Below, in pieces: positions 35,141 through 44,188 of a stretch of 64,000 bases of DNA. Positions within the stretch are counted from its first letter, which is position 1. Each line of letters begins with the position of its first letter. The stretch comes from Paenibacillus sp. GTDB taxonomy: Bacteria > Bacillota > Bacilli > Paenibacillales > NBRC-103111. The translations under genes and the position numbers were made by a program. The notes under the pieces were generated by a model. It searched no databases and had not been told where the DNA came from. It saw only the letters and a program-made list of their open reading frames with translations. The stretch covers positions 17,658 through 81,657 of the forward strand of contig JAPSLM010000014.1 in NCBI GenBank assembly GCA_031180825.1, read 5' to 3'.

Positions 35141-36616
35141 TCAGCGGCCCGCGGACGGATAAGGCGCTTCGGAAAAGGAAGGCACGATGTCGTCCCATAC
35201 GTTTTCCAGCGGCTGACCGTATTGCTGCGTGAGTTCGGCAAGCCAGTGCCGGCCTTCCTCCGACGCCGCGAGCACGCTTCTCACCAGCTCCGGATTCAGC
35301 ATTTCCCGCGGCGAGAGCGACAGCGTATTCACGCCCCAATACAGTCCGTACAGCATAAAATCGGGGCCGGCCGTCGCGCGCTCAAGATGCAGATCGAGAT
35401 ATTTCCGGCCGAACGAAATGCCCTTCAGCGGCTCCGCTCCCGCATATTCGACTCCCGCCCATTGCAGATCGTTCGCGCAGTTCAACCACCAGGCGGGCTC
35501 GATTGCAGCCTGCAGTTTTCGGAGCGTTCGTTGCTCGAAATGCGAACCCGGGGCCTCCCTCTGCTCGCGCAGGCAGGCTTGCAGCACCTCCGCTTCGATC
35601 GCGGCGACGGTCATGCCTTGACCGAAGATCGGATCATAAATGCAGAAGGCGTCCCCCAATACCAGCAGTCCGGACGGCCACCGGTCCATTTGTTCGTAAT
35701 GATGGCGGTACAAGGCCGGCACGCGAAATCCGCGCGGGGCTGTGATCGGCTCCAGCCCTTGCAGCAGCTCGGCAATAAGCGGGCTTGGAAGCTGGGCGAC
35801 AGCCTGTACGAACTGCTCCGCATCCGTCGGGGGATAATGTCCGCCCGGCCGGTAGAGCGTCACCTCCGCGGTCTGATTCTCGATGATCGAAAACACGCCG
35901 GTGAACGTGCCGTTTGCCGGCTGGCCCCCGATGATCACGGTATCCCATGTTTCGGTCAGATGGGCTTGGCCGGGAGGAATCCGGTACCGGCGGGTGCTGT
36001 AGCCCAGATTGACCTTCAGCAGGTCCGGCTTCGGCACGGCGTAACCCAAATGCTCAAGCCATGCGCTCAGCTTGGAGGCACGCCCGCCGGTATCGACGAC
36101 CAGATCGGCCAACAAAGACTTTTCCTGTCCGCCCGCTCCCCTTTCCCGGATTACAATCCCGGTAACGGCCGCACGGTCCGGCGTGGTCAGCAAGCGAAGC
36201 GCTTCATGCCCCGGAAGAAACCGGACGCCCGGAATGTCCCGGACGCGACCGCGAATGACCCACTCCAGCAAGGCTCGGCTGAACTTGTAATCGTTGCGCG
36301 GATACCGGACGACAACGGTTCCGTGCTGGTTCATGTTATGTACGGTCTTGTTCAGCACCGATCGGGCACCGCGCTCCGCCAACTCCCGTTCAAAGTCCGG
36401 AAAGAAGCGGGCCATAATCGTTTTGCCCCGTTCGGTGAAGCGATGCGGGTGAAACGATTGGGGCGTGCCCGCCCGGTCTTCCGGATGGGCGGGAAAATCG
36501 TCCTTCTCCACGACTACGACCTCTTCGTAATCATCCGATAGCACCCGTGCGGACAGTAATCCGGCAATCCCTCCTCCAATGACGAGGGCCGTTCCTTTTT
36601 TAGCCTTGCCGTTCAT
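35141..36616 (-). CDS. FAD-dependent monooxygenase/halogenase-like oxidoreductase
   Basis: A 491-aa flavoprotein of the PHBH/squalene-epoxidase superfamily. The dinucleotide-binding motif is TALVIGGGIAGLLSARVL (about 9-26), and GDAFCIYDPIFGQGM (about 328-342) is the second FAD motif, with the GD and DP positions intact. The middle contains the substrate domain with strands rich in aromatic residues. ATG 36616 is used because GGAG is eight bases upstream. Two operators with TTGACT/AGTCAA arms lie upstream. Members hydroxylate or epoxidise natural products and antibiotics; an inactivating resistance role is possible but unproven. Confidence 0.88.
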   Translation of the reverse strand: MNGKAKKGTALVIGGGIAGLLSARVLSDDYEEVVVVEKDDFPAHPEDRAGTPQSFHPHRFTERGKTIMARFFPDFERELAERGARSVLNKTVHNMNQHGTVVVRYPRNDYKFSRALLEWVIRGRVRDIPGVRFLPGHEALRLLTTPDRAAVTGIVIRERGAGGQEKSLLADLVVDTGGRASKLSAWLEHLGYAVPKPDLLKVNLGYSTRRYRIPPGQAHLTETWDTVIIGGQPANGTFTGVFSIIENQTAEVTLYRPGGHYPPTDAEQFVQAVAQLPSPLIAELLQGLEPITAPRGFRVPALYRHHYEQMDRWPSGLLVLGDAFCIYDPIFGQGMTVAAIEAEVLQACLREQREAPGSHFEQRTLRKLQAAIEPAWWLNCANDLQWAGVEYAGAEPLKGISFGRKYLDLHLERATAGPDFMLYGLYWGVNTLSLSPREMLNPELVRSVLAASEEGRHWLAELTQQYGQPLENVWDDIVPSFSEAPYPSAGR

Positions 36617-36641
36617 AGGCATCGCTCCTTTTTTTGTTTGG

Positions 36642-36660
36642 ATTGACTTGGTCAGTCAAT
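36642..36660. promoter_or_regulatory. TetR-type operator, copy 1
   Basis: ATTGACT-TGGTC-AGTCAAT, a perfect seven-base-arm palindrome 26 bases upstream of the FAD monooxygenase start. Confidence 0.65.
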
Positions 36661-36783
36661 AATTTGGTGCAGCTATTCCAGCAGGCTGCTCGTGATCGGG
36701 CTGGAGATACAAGGCTCCGGCGCTATCCGGGTGCCTCGAATCCGCCTGAAATTGCCGGACTGTAAATTCCGGCTCTTATTTAG

Positions 36784-36802
36784 ATTGACTTGATCAGTCA
36801 AT
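36784..36802. promoter_or_regulatory. TetR-type operator, copy 2
   Basis: ATTGACT-TGATC-AGTCAAT, the same arms as the site at 36642-36660, 142 bases away. The arms differ from the palindrome in front of the nearby tetR gene, so a different regulator may bind. Confidence 0.65.
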
Positions 36803-36973
36803 TTCAAAGTACGCTGCTTTTCGTTTTTTGTCAACCGCAATTTTAGGACCTTCCGCTGCGCGGCGCCGGACAATTTCCGGTGAAAAACGGTTAAAGAAAA
36901 ATTTTTTATTGACATTGCCACTAGTGTCAATCTTTTAGAATGAGGGTCGAACCCATTGAAGGAGGTGCTTGCA

Positions 36974-37265
36974 TTGCAGCATAGCAACCCAAGCATGAGC
37001 AGGCAGGAGCATCCGGCCGCACGCCAGTAACGGTAATCGGCCTGGGAATGATGGGGGCGGCGCTCGCCGGCGCGTTCCTGAAGGCTGGCCACCGGACGAC
37101 CGTCTGGAACCGCTCGGCCGGTAAAGCGGACGCTCTTGTCGCCCAAGGAGCGGCGCTCGCGAGCACGGTGATTGACGCCGTCGCCGCCAGCCCGCTGGTT
37201 ATCATCTGCGTATTGGACTACAACGCCGTGAATGCCATTCTCACCCCGGCAGCGGACGCCTTAAG
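36974..37265 (+). pseudogene. NAD-binding 6PGDH/3-hydroxyisobutyrate dehydrogenase-like gene, 5' fragment
   Basis: A TTG at 36974 after GGAGG opens a frame reading MQHSNPSMSRQEHPAA; one base is then missing (around 37022) before TPVTVIGLGMMGAALAGAFLKAGHRTT, the Rossmann fingerprint GLGxMG of the beta-hydroxyacid dehydrogenase family. It continues to AADALR near 37262 and then abruptly joins the truncated, opposite-strand MerR gene. About two-thirds of the usual 290 residues are missing. The gene is dead twice over: frameshift and deletion. Confidence 0.75.
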
Positions 37266-37442
37266 GGTGCTCAAACCTAAGCGCAAGAAGATTTGGGTCG
37301 TTTTCACACACTCAACGGCCGATTCGTCGAACTCCCGGTAATCGTTTTCCAGCCGGTTTGCCGTCAGCAGCCTCTTCTTCTCATAGTGCCGTATGGAACG
37401 CGGGCTGACCCCGGTTGCTTTGGACAATTGGCTGATTTTCAT
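37266..37442 (-). pseudogene. MerR-family regulator, 5' fragment
   Basis: From ATG 37442 (AAGGAGGC upstream) the frame reads MKISQLSKATGVSPRSIRHY and continues as a normal MerR HTH through REFDESAVECVKTTQIFLRLGLST, then ends at the junction with the 6PGDH-like fragment. The dimerisation and effector parts are missing. The UvrA-like pseudogene ends at its start with a four-base overlap, so the two once formed an operon. Confidence 0.8.
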
Positions 37443-37976
37443 GAAAATGCCTCCTTTACCAAAGTTTCGCACAGCAGCCCCAGCTTTTCCGCCAGCTCGC
37501 GATGCCCGCCGAAAAAATGCAAGCTTTCCATAACCGTCATATCCAGAAGCTCGGAGATGTTCTTGCCCTCGTACGTGACGCTCAGGATATCGTCCCGAAA
37601 CCGCCTTCCGCCGCAAGCCGGGCACACGGCTTCCACATCCGGAAAAAATGCATATCCGGCAGCCGGAGAACAGACCGCGGATCAGCGTGAATATGGTATA
37701 GGTGGCGATGTTGGAGCGCAGCATACGTCCGATCGGCGATTGATCGACCGTGATCCATTTGGTCGATATGCCCTAACCCGTCGATACTCCCCAAGCCGCC
37801 TTCCGGCCGCCCTCGAACATGCTGTCGTCCGGCCGGGTCGATCACGTCGAACAGCAACGTCGATTTGCCGGAGCCGGGCAGCCCGTCAAGACGACGAGCT
37901 TGTTCTTCGGAATGCTTAGCGAGACGTGCTTCAAATTATTTTCGCAGGCGCCTCGGATGACGATGGCTCCTTCCAT
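37439..37976 (-). pseudogene. UvrA-like (UvrA2/drug-resistance ABC) gene, degenerate
   Basis: Starts at ATG 37976 after AGGAGGTAAC with IVIRGACENNLKHVSLSIP and NKLVVLTG, the UvrA N-terminal ATP-binding region (normally followed by LSGSGKS, here broken). Later, in other frames, LLFDVIDPAGR, GLGSIDGL and RSNIATYTIFTLIRGLFS follow, and the last part is VCPACGGRRFRDDILSVTYEGKNI, the UvrA zinc-binding region (CPxCxG) and EILSVxYKGKNI pattern. Only about 180 of about 750 codons remain, in three frames. Clearly decayed. Confidence 0.75.
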
Positions 37977-38279
37977 TCCTGTTACCTCCTCGCAGCAATC
38001 TGGCTTGGTTACCTGCTCCTTCCTACACTGAGTATACGGGATGTTCCTGACATCTATTGTCATATTGGACGAGACCTGCGCTTAAAGGCTTACCGGAAAA
38101 TGGTGAAAAAAATGAGGATTTCAATCGGAAAAGAGGGAGATTGGAGGAGGTTATGGCAAATCGGGCATGGGATGCCGCCGGACGAAATGGAGGACAGGTA
38201 AGCGGCCGGAGCTTGACGCGCAGTCTGCGCCGAAACGCGGACTGCACGCCTGCGGCTCCGTTCCGCCGCCGAAGCCGGG

Positions 38280-38444
38280 CTATTCCGACTCCAGAACGCC
38301 GGCCGTTTCCTGGGATGCCATTTGCTTCTGCGCGGAGGCAACCGGATTCCGGTTATGCCCGAATTCGTTCAATTCGCTAAATGACTTCGTGCCGCTTTGT
38401 TGCGGCTGCTTATCTTTGTCGGAGGCTTGGAATTCCGCCATCAT
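38280..38444 (-). CDS. Small hydrophilic protein, unknown
   Basis: A 54-aa frame starting MMAEFQASDKDKQPQQSG, rich in Gln, Ser, Lys and Glu with no hydrophobic segment. GAGGG lies just before the ATG. A GCATA and a TATTCTA about 19 bases apart upstream vaguely resemble a forespore sigma promoter, so a spore-protein role is imaginable. An antisense frame with a ribosome binding site (GGAGGAGG, ATG 38153) overlaps it; at most one is real. The rest of 37977-38630 holds no recognised gene. Confidence 0.4.
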   Translation of the reverse strand: MMAEFQASDKDKQPQQSGTKSFSELNEFGHNRNPVASAQKQMASQETAGVLESE

Positions 38445-38630
38445 CTTCCCTCGCTTGTCGGTCGTTTGGTCTTTCACGTGTATAGAATATCCAGTCCGGC
38501 CGGAATCGTATGCACGCTCTCCCGCACTTCATGCCCCAAGCTCCGGCTTGACGCGACCCGGAAGGACGGCAGCAAGGGCGCCCTTCCCGGGCTCCGCTGC
38601 CGCCCGGCCGGAACAATCGCTGAACAAGCT

Positions 38631-39983
38631 CTAATCCAGCACGGTGCTTTCCTCCGCCGCCGCATGGGCCGGCCTTACGCGGACAAGGTAATAAAGAACC
38701 GCTACCGCAAAAATGGCGACAACGACGCCCCAGAGCGGGATATTCATGCCGAACAGCGGAAGCGAGGTCGTCATCAGACTGTAACGGATTACGCAATAGA
38801 GAAACACCAATCCAAGAAGCAGCGCGATCGCCGGAATGACGGGAAAGGCTACTTTGAAAGGCCGCTCCATATCCGGTTCTTTCACGCGCAGAATGAACAA
38901 GGAAATCATGCTGAGAACGTACATGACGACGGCGCCGAATACCGCAAGCAGGATCAAGGCGTTGGCAAAAGCGGCCGAGCCGGCGCAGATCACGCCGATC
39001 ACGCCCGGAACGATGAGCCCCCATACCGGTACGCTTTTGGAATTAAGCTTGGCCAGAAACTGCGGGAAATAGCCGGCGCGGGCCAGCGCGTACGTCTGCC
39101 GGGAATAGCCGATAATAATGCCGTGCAGGCTGGCAATCAGGCCGAATAATCCGATAACCGCCACACTCATGGCCAGCAGGCTGCCTTCGCCGTAAACGCT
39201 CCCAAGGGCCTGAGGCAGCGGATAATCGGCCGGTTTGCCGATGCCTCCTCCAAGGCCGGCGGTAACGAACAGCGTCAACAGCGTAGCCGCGGTCAGCGTT
39301 AAAATGCCGGAGATAAAGCCGCGCGGAATGTCCCGCTTCGGATTCTTGACTTCTTCCGCGGCCATCGCACCGCCTTCAATCGCGAGAAAGAACCAGATCG
39401 CAAACGGAATGGCCGCCATAACGCCGCCGCTTCCCCCAATAAACGAATTGTCGTTCAGCAAATTCTCAACCTTCACATGCGGCAGTCCCGCTGCGTAAAA
39501 AATCGCAAGCCCGATCAACGCGGCGATCGTCGCGCCAAGCTCGATCAGCGCGGCTCCTTTCATGCCCACCAGGTTGATCAGAATAAAAAATACGAACACG
39601 CCGATCGTCACATAGACCGGTTCAACCGCCGGAATTAGAAAGTGTACGTAAGCTCCTGTCGAAACCGCAATGGCCGGCGGCGCGAACACAAACTCCAACA
39701 GACACGCGATTCCGGCAATAAACCCGCCGAACGGCCCCATCGCCCTTGCCGCATAAGCCGAAGGCCCCCCGGCGTTAGGAATGGATGTGGACAGCTCGGA
39801 GTAGCTGAATATAAAACAGGTAAAAAATACGATGACGAGCAGCGAAGCGATCGCAAGGCCCATAATTCCGCCCTGCTCAAACCCGTAGTTCCAGCCGAAA
39901 TATTGACCGGAGATGACCATCCCGACCGCGATTGCCCAAAGATGAATCGGCTTTAACGTCTTCTTCAATTCATGATTTTCCAT
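38631..39983 (-). CDS. Ethanolamine permease-like APC transporter
   Basis: A 450-aa amino acid/polyamine/organocation carrier with 12 membrane segments. The N-terminus LKPIHLWAIAVGMVISGQYFGWNYG is that of the ethanolamine permease branch, followed by NAGGPSAYAARAMGPFGG and the conserved IEGGAMAAEEVKNPKRDIPRG loop (between helices 6 and 7). CATGAAGGAGAG precedes ATG. It follows a HAD-phosphatase lipoprotein gene by 85 bases on the same strand, so uptake of ethanolamine released outside is a reasonable pairing. No eut genes are in view. Confidence 0.88.
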   Translation of the reverse strand: MENHELKKTLKPIHLWAIAVGMVISGQYFGWNYGFEQGGIMGLAIASLLVIVFFTCFIFSYSELSTSIPNAGGPSAYAARAMGPFGGFIAGIACLLEFVFAPPAIAVSTGAYVHFLIPAVEPVYVTIGVFVFFILINLVGMKGAALIELGATIAALIGLAIFYAAGLPHVKVENLLNDNSFIGGSGGVMAAIPFAIWFFLAIEGGAMAAEEVKNPKRDIPRGFISGILTLTAATLLTLFVTAGLGGGIGKPADYPLPQALGSVYGEGSLLAMSVAVIGLFGLIASLHGIIIGYSRQTYALARAGYFPQFLAKLNSKSVPVWGLIVPGVIGVICAGSAAFANALILLAVFGAVVMYVLSMISLFILRVKEPDMERPFKVAFPVIPAIALLLGLVFLYCVIRYSLMTTSLPLFGMNIPLWGVVVAIFAVAVLYYLVRVRPAHAAAEESTVLD

Positions 39984-40068
39984 ACGTCAGTTCTCTCCTT
40001 CATGTGGGCTATGAGGTTCAACGACAAGCCGGCCGCGCTGACTTCAGCCAGATCGCGAAACGGCAGGA

Positions 40069-41439
40069 CTATTTCAGCAGCTTCTCTTCGGACGCCCCTA
40101 AACTAACGCTTTTTTCCGTATTTCGGAACGCTCCCGTATTATCGTCTCTTCCTTGCAGCAAATATTTGGCGTTTCCTGTGCCAATGCCGGAAGCGGCCGT
40201 TTTCGACAATTCCCCGATGTCCCCTCCCTTCAAGCGGTTGACGATCAATCCTATTTTCATGTCTTTAAAATCCGTCAGCATCGCCGCATCGCCGTCGCTG
40301 TCTCCCGCCACGAAAATGGGTCCGTACCCGTATTTGGATACCAGAAAACGCTCGATCGTCTTCGTCTTTCCTTTGCCCTGCGTCTGGTCATACCCCTTGC
40401 GGTATTCCGGCTGGATGACCCCCGCGGCATCCCGCTCCAGCTCCATGGCCAGGACGTGATCCTCCGCGAGGGAGTAGCCGTATTTCGGGTTCGACGCAAA
40501 TTCTTTGACCACGTCAACGAAGGAAGCGGAGCATACATACACATCGAATCCGTTGTCCATGAACGCTTTATACAGATTTTGCTGCTCCGCAAACGTCCGC
40601 AAGCCGGTTTTGATCTTCACTTCGACAACGCCCGCTTTACCCGGCAGCTCGCCCGGACTGGTCAGCGTTTTTTCGCCGATGGCGTCCTGCAGATTGTAAT
40701 CGATGGAGGCTCCTGCTAATTCGCGCACTTCCTTCCCCGTCATCCCGGCGAGCAAATACGTCACCCAAGGATAGCTGACATCCGGACTGAAGGTTCCCCC
40801 GATCGCTTCATAAAGATATCTGGTCTTGGCGACAAAATCTTGATACTGCGGGGTTGCTTTGATTTCCTCCAAAGATTTGGTTCCCTTGAACCCCTTGTAG
40901 TTTTCATATAGATACTTGTAATCCGCGCCCAAATCTTCACTGATGAGATCGATCCGGACAGGGTTCCCAGCCTTATTATTGAATTCTTGTTTGAAATTAT
41001 CCTTCGGAATATTGATTTTGATTGCGCTTACAAATTGGTCCGGCGTCATTTTAAAGTGCAAGTTCGTCAGCTGGTACGTTAACAAGGTCTCCTGAACATC
41101 GTTGAATGCGGAGGTATTGTCCCAGTCGAAGACGGCATAAGGCCTTTTGTCCTTGTTATAGCTTTTGCTGCGGATGCCGTAGTCGTCGATCAAGGCTTGA
41201 ATCGCTTTGTGATTGGCCGGGGCCCAATGCATAAGGGCCAGTTGTTGCGAAGGGGATGGCGCAGATTGTTCCGTTTGGGTCTTGACTTCCTGCTGCGTTG
41301 TGGCCGACGGGCTGCAGCCTGCCGACAAGCTTACGAATGCGGCGGCTAAAATCAAAATGACCGTTTTGGCTGTTTTGACGCTTCCCGGCGGTCTTGCCGT
41401 TTTCGGTCTTGCTGTTTTCTTTGGTTCGGACAGCCTCAT
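40069..41439 (-). CDS. HAD-superfamily phosphatase lipoprotein (phosphorylcholine phosphatase-like)
   Basis: A 456-aa protein with a basic N-terminus, a membrane segment and the lipobox LSAGC (about 38-42), so lipid-anchored outside. HAD motif I is AVFDWDNTSAFND (about 101-113), with nucleophile Asp and the DxDNT form shared with bacterial phosphorylcholine phosphatases; motif II lies near VYVCSAS (about 302-308), motif III Lys near KTKTIERF, and motif IV is FVAGDSDGDAAML (about 378-390). Position upstream of an ethanolamine-type permease suggests release of ethanolamine or choline from phosphate esters. Substrate is inferred. Confidence 0.82.
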   Translation of the reverse strand: MRLSEPKKTARPKTARPPGSVKTAKTVILILAAAFVSLSAGCSPSATTQQEVKTQTEQSAPSPSQQLALMHWAPANHKAIQALIDDYGIRSKSYNKDKRPYAVFDWDNTSAFNDVQETLLTYQLTNLHFKMTPDQFVSAIKINIPKDNFKQEFNNKAGNPVRIDLISEDLGADYKYLYENYKGFKGTKSLEEIKATPQYQDFVAKTRYLYEAIGGTFSPDVSYPWVTYLLAGMTGKEVRELAGASIDYNLQDAIGEKTLTSPGELPGKAGVVEVKIKTGLRTFAEQQNLYKAFMDNGFDVYVCSASFVDVVKEFASNPKYGYSLAEDHVLAMELERDAAGVIQPEYRKGYDQTQGKGKTKTIERFLVSKYGYGPIFVAGDSDGDAAMLTDFKDMKIGLIVNRLKGGDIGELSKTAASGIGTGNAKYLLQGRDDNTGAFRNTEKSVSLGASEEKLLK

Positions 41440-41607
41440 ACTTTATCTCCCGCCCTTTCTCTGTTTGATCGAACCCTACCGGAAACAAAAAAATGCCCTG
41501 GAGCAGAAGCAAAATAACGCTTCTGCAGCCATGGCACCGTTGCCCCGTTTATCCACTTGTATAAAAAGATATTAAAACCAACAGCCCGAATTTGCAACCT
41601 TAATTTT

Positions 41608-41946
41608 TTAGAAAATTTCGCCGTTTACCTTTTGTACCGTTTCGCGGACGATTATGTGATGCGGAAGATACGTTCTGAGCGCAGCCGGACTCGCTCCGTC
41701 CAACACGTCCTGAAGCGTCCGGACCGCCTTGTAGCCGATCTTGTATATCGGCTGGGCGACGGTCGTCAGCCGCGGCAGCGACATGCTTGCGATTCTCTTA
41801 TTGTCCAGCCCAAGGACGGATACTTTGTCGGGAACACGGATTCCGCTGCAGTAAAGAAAATAAAACGCCCGATCCGCCGGTGCCCGCAATCGATCAAATA
41901 TTGCCTCGCAATATTCAGATTCAGGGATTTGTGAAAATATTTTCAA
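41608..41946 (-). pseudogene. LacI-family regulator, C-terminal fragment
   Basis: The second half reads GIRVPDKVSVLGLDNKRIASMSLPRLTTVAQPIY (in parts) then IGYKAVRTLQDVLDG and LPHHIIVRETV, the end of LacI/GalR proteins. The first third (CEAIFDRLRAPADRAFYF) lies in the wrong frame for the family. HTH and most of the sugar domain are missing. It lies just past the terminator of the GH130 operon and may once have regulated it. Confidence 0.75.
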
Positions 41947-41955
41947 TATTAAGCG

Positions 41956-41998
41956 AAAACAAAACCGGCCTCTCTCGCCTTCGAGAAAAGCCGGCCAT
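41956..41998 (-). terminator. Terminator of the GH130/GT operon
   Basis: On the minus strand GGCCGGCTTTTCTCG, a short loop and CGAGAGAGGCCGG form a long stem followed by TTTTGTTTT, about 55 bases after the GH130 stop codon. Confidence 0.85.
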
Positions 41999-42052
41999 TT
42001 TGAGCTTCGTACCTATTCGCGGGGCTCACACCCTCAAGCCCTCAATCGCCAT

Positions 42053-43120
42053 TCATTTGCCGGGCAAACCGTCGCATTCCTTCATGCTCTGCATGATTTC
42101 ACTCATCCCTACCTCGGCATAGCACATGGACGTATCCGCCGCTCCGTAGTAGATTCTAACCTTGCCTTGCTCGTACAAGGCGCCGCAGCTAAAAATGACG
42201 TTGCCGAAAAAGCCGTCCTTCTCGTAGGCCGTCTCCGGCTCCATCAAAGGCAGCGTACTGCGCGCGATCACCCGCCAAGGCTGGTCGATATCGAGCAGCG
42301 CCGCGCCCAGGCAGTACCGGTTGCTGCGGTCGGCGCCATGATACAGCTCAAGCCAGCCCTGCTCCAGCTTGATGGGCACGCAGCTCGCCCCGATTCTCGT
42401 CCCGTCCCAGCAGCCCTCCCGGCAGCCCATCAAATACCGGTGGTTTCCCCAGCAGAGCAGATCGGGAGATTCCGCGATCCACATGCTCGGCTTGCCGAAG
42501 CTTGAGCTGGACGGGCGATGCAGCGCATAATATTTGCCGTTGATTTTTTGCGGGAAAATCGCGATATTTTTGCTGTCCGGTTGAAAAATGACGCCTTCCC
42601 GCTGCATAAAAGCAAAATCCTTCGTCGAGGCCAGACAAGTCGTAATGCCCAGATTCGATACCGCCGAATAGTTGATATAATAAGTATCGTCGATTTGCGT
42701 GATCCGGCAGTCCTCGATGCCGTAAATTTCGTACCGGTTCTCGGGAAACAAGGCGGGCCGGTCGTCGATCTTGAAATGAATGCCGTCCTTGCTCCGCGCG
42801 ATGCGCAAATAGGAAATCGACGTCAATAAAGACCCGTCCGGGGTCCCGATCCCTCTGGCATCCGAAAAGTCGTAGCCCGGCATCCCCTTCTCCAGCCGGA
42901 CAATCCCCATTTTGCCGTTCGCCATATCGTAGAAGGGACTTAAGCTATACTTCGGATCATGGTGCACCGGCCTTTCCGCAATGCGCAGCAGCAGCAAAAT
43001 TTCATCGCCGTAGCGCATCACCCCAGCGTTAAACACGCCGATCACTTCGTAATCCTCCAGATAAGGCGGAATGTCCTTCGGCTCAATAATCGGATTGCCC
43101 GGATAGCGGTAAACATTCAT
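42053..43120 (-). CDS. GH130-family glycoside phosphorylase
   Basis: A 355-aa cytoplasmic five-bladed beta-propeller enzyme of family GH130, which splits beta-mannosides by phosphorolysis or reverses this. Family marks are GNPIIEPKDIP near the start, LLLLRIAERP, IYGIEDCRITQIDDTYYI (the conserved Asp/Arg region, about 131-148), YALHRPSS and WLELYHGAD. It has no signal peptide. It is the last gene of a four-gene operon with a GT4 glycosyltransferase and a sugar-nucleotide transferase, so it may degrade or make a mannoside produced by the same operon. Linkage specificity cannot be read by eye. Confidence 0.88.
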   Translation of the reverse strand: MNVYRYPGNPIIEPKDIPPYLEDYEVIGVFNAGVMRYGDEILLLLRIAERPVHHDPKYSLSPFYDMANGKMGIVRLEKGMPGYDFSDARGIGTPDGSLLTSISYLRIARSKDGIHFKIDDRPALFPENRYEIYGIEDCRITQIDDTYYINYSAVSNLGITTCLASTKDFAFMQREGVIFQPDSKNIAIFPQKINGKYYALHRPSSSSFGKPSMWIAESPDLLCWGNHRYLMGCREGCWDGTRIGASCVPIKLEQGWLELYHGADRSNRYCLGAALLDIDQPWRVIARSTLPLMEPETAYEKDGFFGNVIFSCGALYEQGKVRIYYGAADTSMCYAEVGMSEIMQSMKECDGLPGK

Positions 43121-43141
43121 CCGAACCTGCTCGCCTCCCGT

Positions 43142-44188
43142 TTAGGAATGAATATCGGCCAATTTCAGATACAAGGCTTCCGTCAGTAAAAAAGATATGG
43201 TGGATTCCGCGCCTTTATTCAAATTCGGGCCGTCCTCCCCCAATCCGTCGCAGCAGGCGCCTTCCTTCGTATCAACCATCGATACGCCCGCGTCGTTATC
43301 CCCGTAAAACCAGTCCCGGCACCGTCGCGCAACGTCCCTATACCCGGATTCGCCCGTGATTTCGTACGCTTTGGAGACGGCGAGCAGCAGCTTCATGACA
43401 TCGATCGGCTGCTGATCCCATTGCGCCCGTTGCCCGGGAACGCACCATCCCCGGTTGCCGACAGGACGCATCTGCCCCCGCTCGTTCACCGACATGCGGA
43501 TCAAAAAATCGAGACTTTCCTTGGCGACAGCCAGAATATCCTCACGCTCCATGATCTCGCAGGCGCACAGCAGTCCCCACGGAAGTACCCCGTTGCTGTA
43601 GGACAGCACCGGTTCGTACCAATGCCACTCCGGCTTCGCGTGCCGCGAGTAGCTGCCGAGCAGCCGGTCGGCCAAGCTTTCCGCCACCGGCATCAGACTG
43701 GGCGGACGGCCGCTGCGGATCAGGAGACTGACCGCGGCAAGCGCATAGGCCTGACCGCGGGGATATTGCATACCGTGAACCCGGGGCAGCGCCTTCTCGA
43801 ACAGGTCTTCCGCCGCGATAACCCGGCTCTTGTCCTGCAGCTTGACCTGAGCCAACGCGCTGGCCCATAAGCAGCGGCCGAGGCAATCGTCCGAAGGCGT
43901 TTCATCCTCCGGCGTTCGGTCAAAGGCGATGTTATTATGAAAGTGTCCGTTTTCCCGCTGCACCCATTGCAAAAAAGACAAGTAGATATCCGTCAAATCG
44001 GATAGTATCCGTACCTCCGTGCTCTCCACCCTATCCAGCCATTCCAGACACGCCCAAAGCGCCCGGGCCTGATCGTCGGTGCTGTAGCCTTCCTTGCGCC
44101 GGGGAATGATCCCGAGCGCGTGCTCCAGCATCCCGGTATCGTCCGTCAGCCGCCGCAAATGTCTAAAACTAACGGGGGACGGACTCAA
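43142..44188 (-). CDS. Predicted (alpha/alpha)6-barrel glycosidase-like protein
   Basis: A 348-aa cytoplasmic protein, all helical, with regularly spaced aromatic and acidic residues (YSTDDQARALWACLEWLDR, DDCLGRCLWASALAQ, HWYEPVLSYSNGVLPWGLL, WDQQPIDVMKLLLA). The HWYEP and CWDQQ-like motifs recur in proteins encoded beside GT4 enzymes, often annotated only as glycosyltransferase-associated. It uses a TTG start with GAGGTGA upstream and overlaps the GT4 gene by 20 bases. A carbohydrate-processing role is likely, the exact reaction unknown. Confidence 0.7.
   Translation of the reverse strand: MSPSPVSFRHLRRLTDDTGMLEHALGIIPRRKEGYSTDDQARALWACLEWLDRVESTEVRILSDLTDIYLSFLQWVQRENGHFHNNIAFDRTPEDETPSDDCLGRCLWASALAQVKLQDKSRVIAAEDLFEKALPRVHGMQYPRGQAYALAAVSLLIRSGRPPSLMPVAESLADRLLGSYSRHAKPEWHWYEPVLSYSNGVLPWGLLCACEIMEREDILAVAKESLDFLIRMSVNERGQMRPVGNRGWCVPGQRAQWDQQPIDVMKLLLAVSKAYEITGESGYRDVARRCRDWFYGDNDAGVSMVDTKEGACCDGLGEDGPNLNKGAESTISFLLTEALYLKLADIHS

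Noticed and set aside
35222..36541. Long plus-strand open frame (about 440 codons)
   Set aside because: Antisense to the FAD monooxygenase gene, with no domain motif or ribosome binding site.
38153..38380. Plus-strand frame with GGAGGAGG before ATG 38153
   Set aside because: Arg-rich translation with no family pattern, overlapping a more plausible small minus-strand frame.
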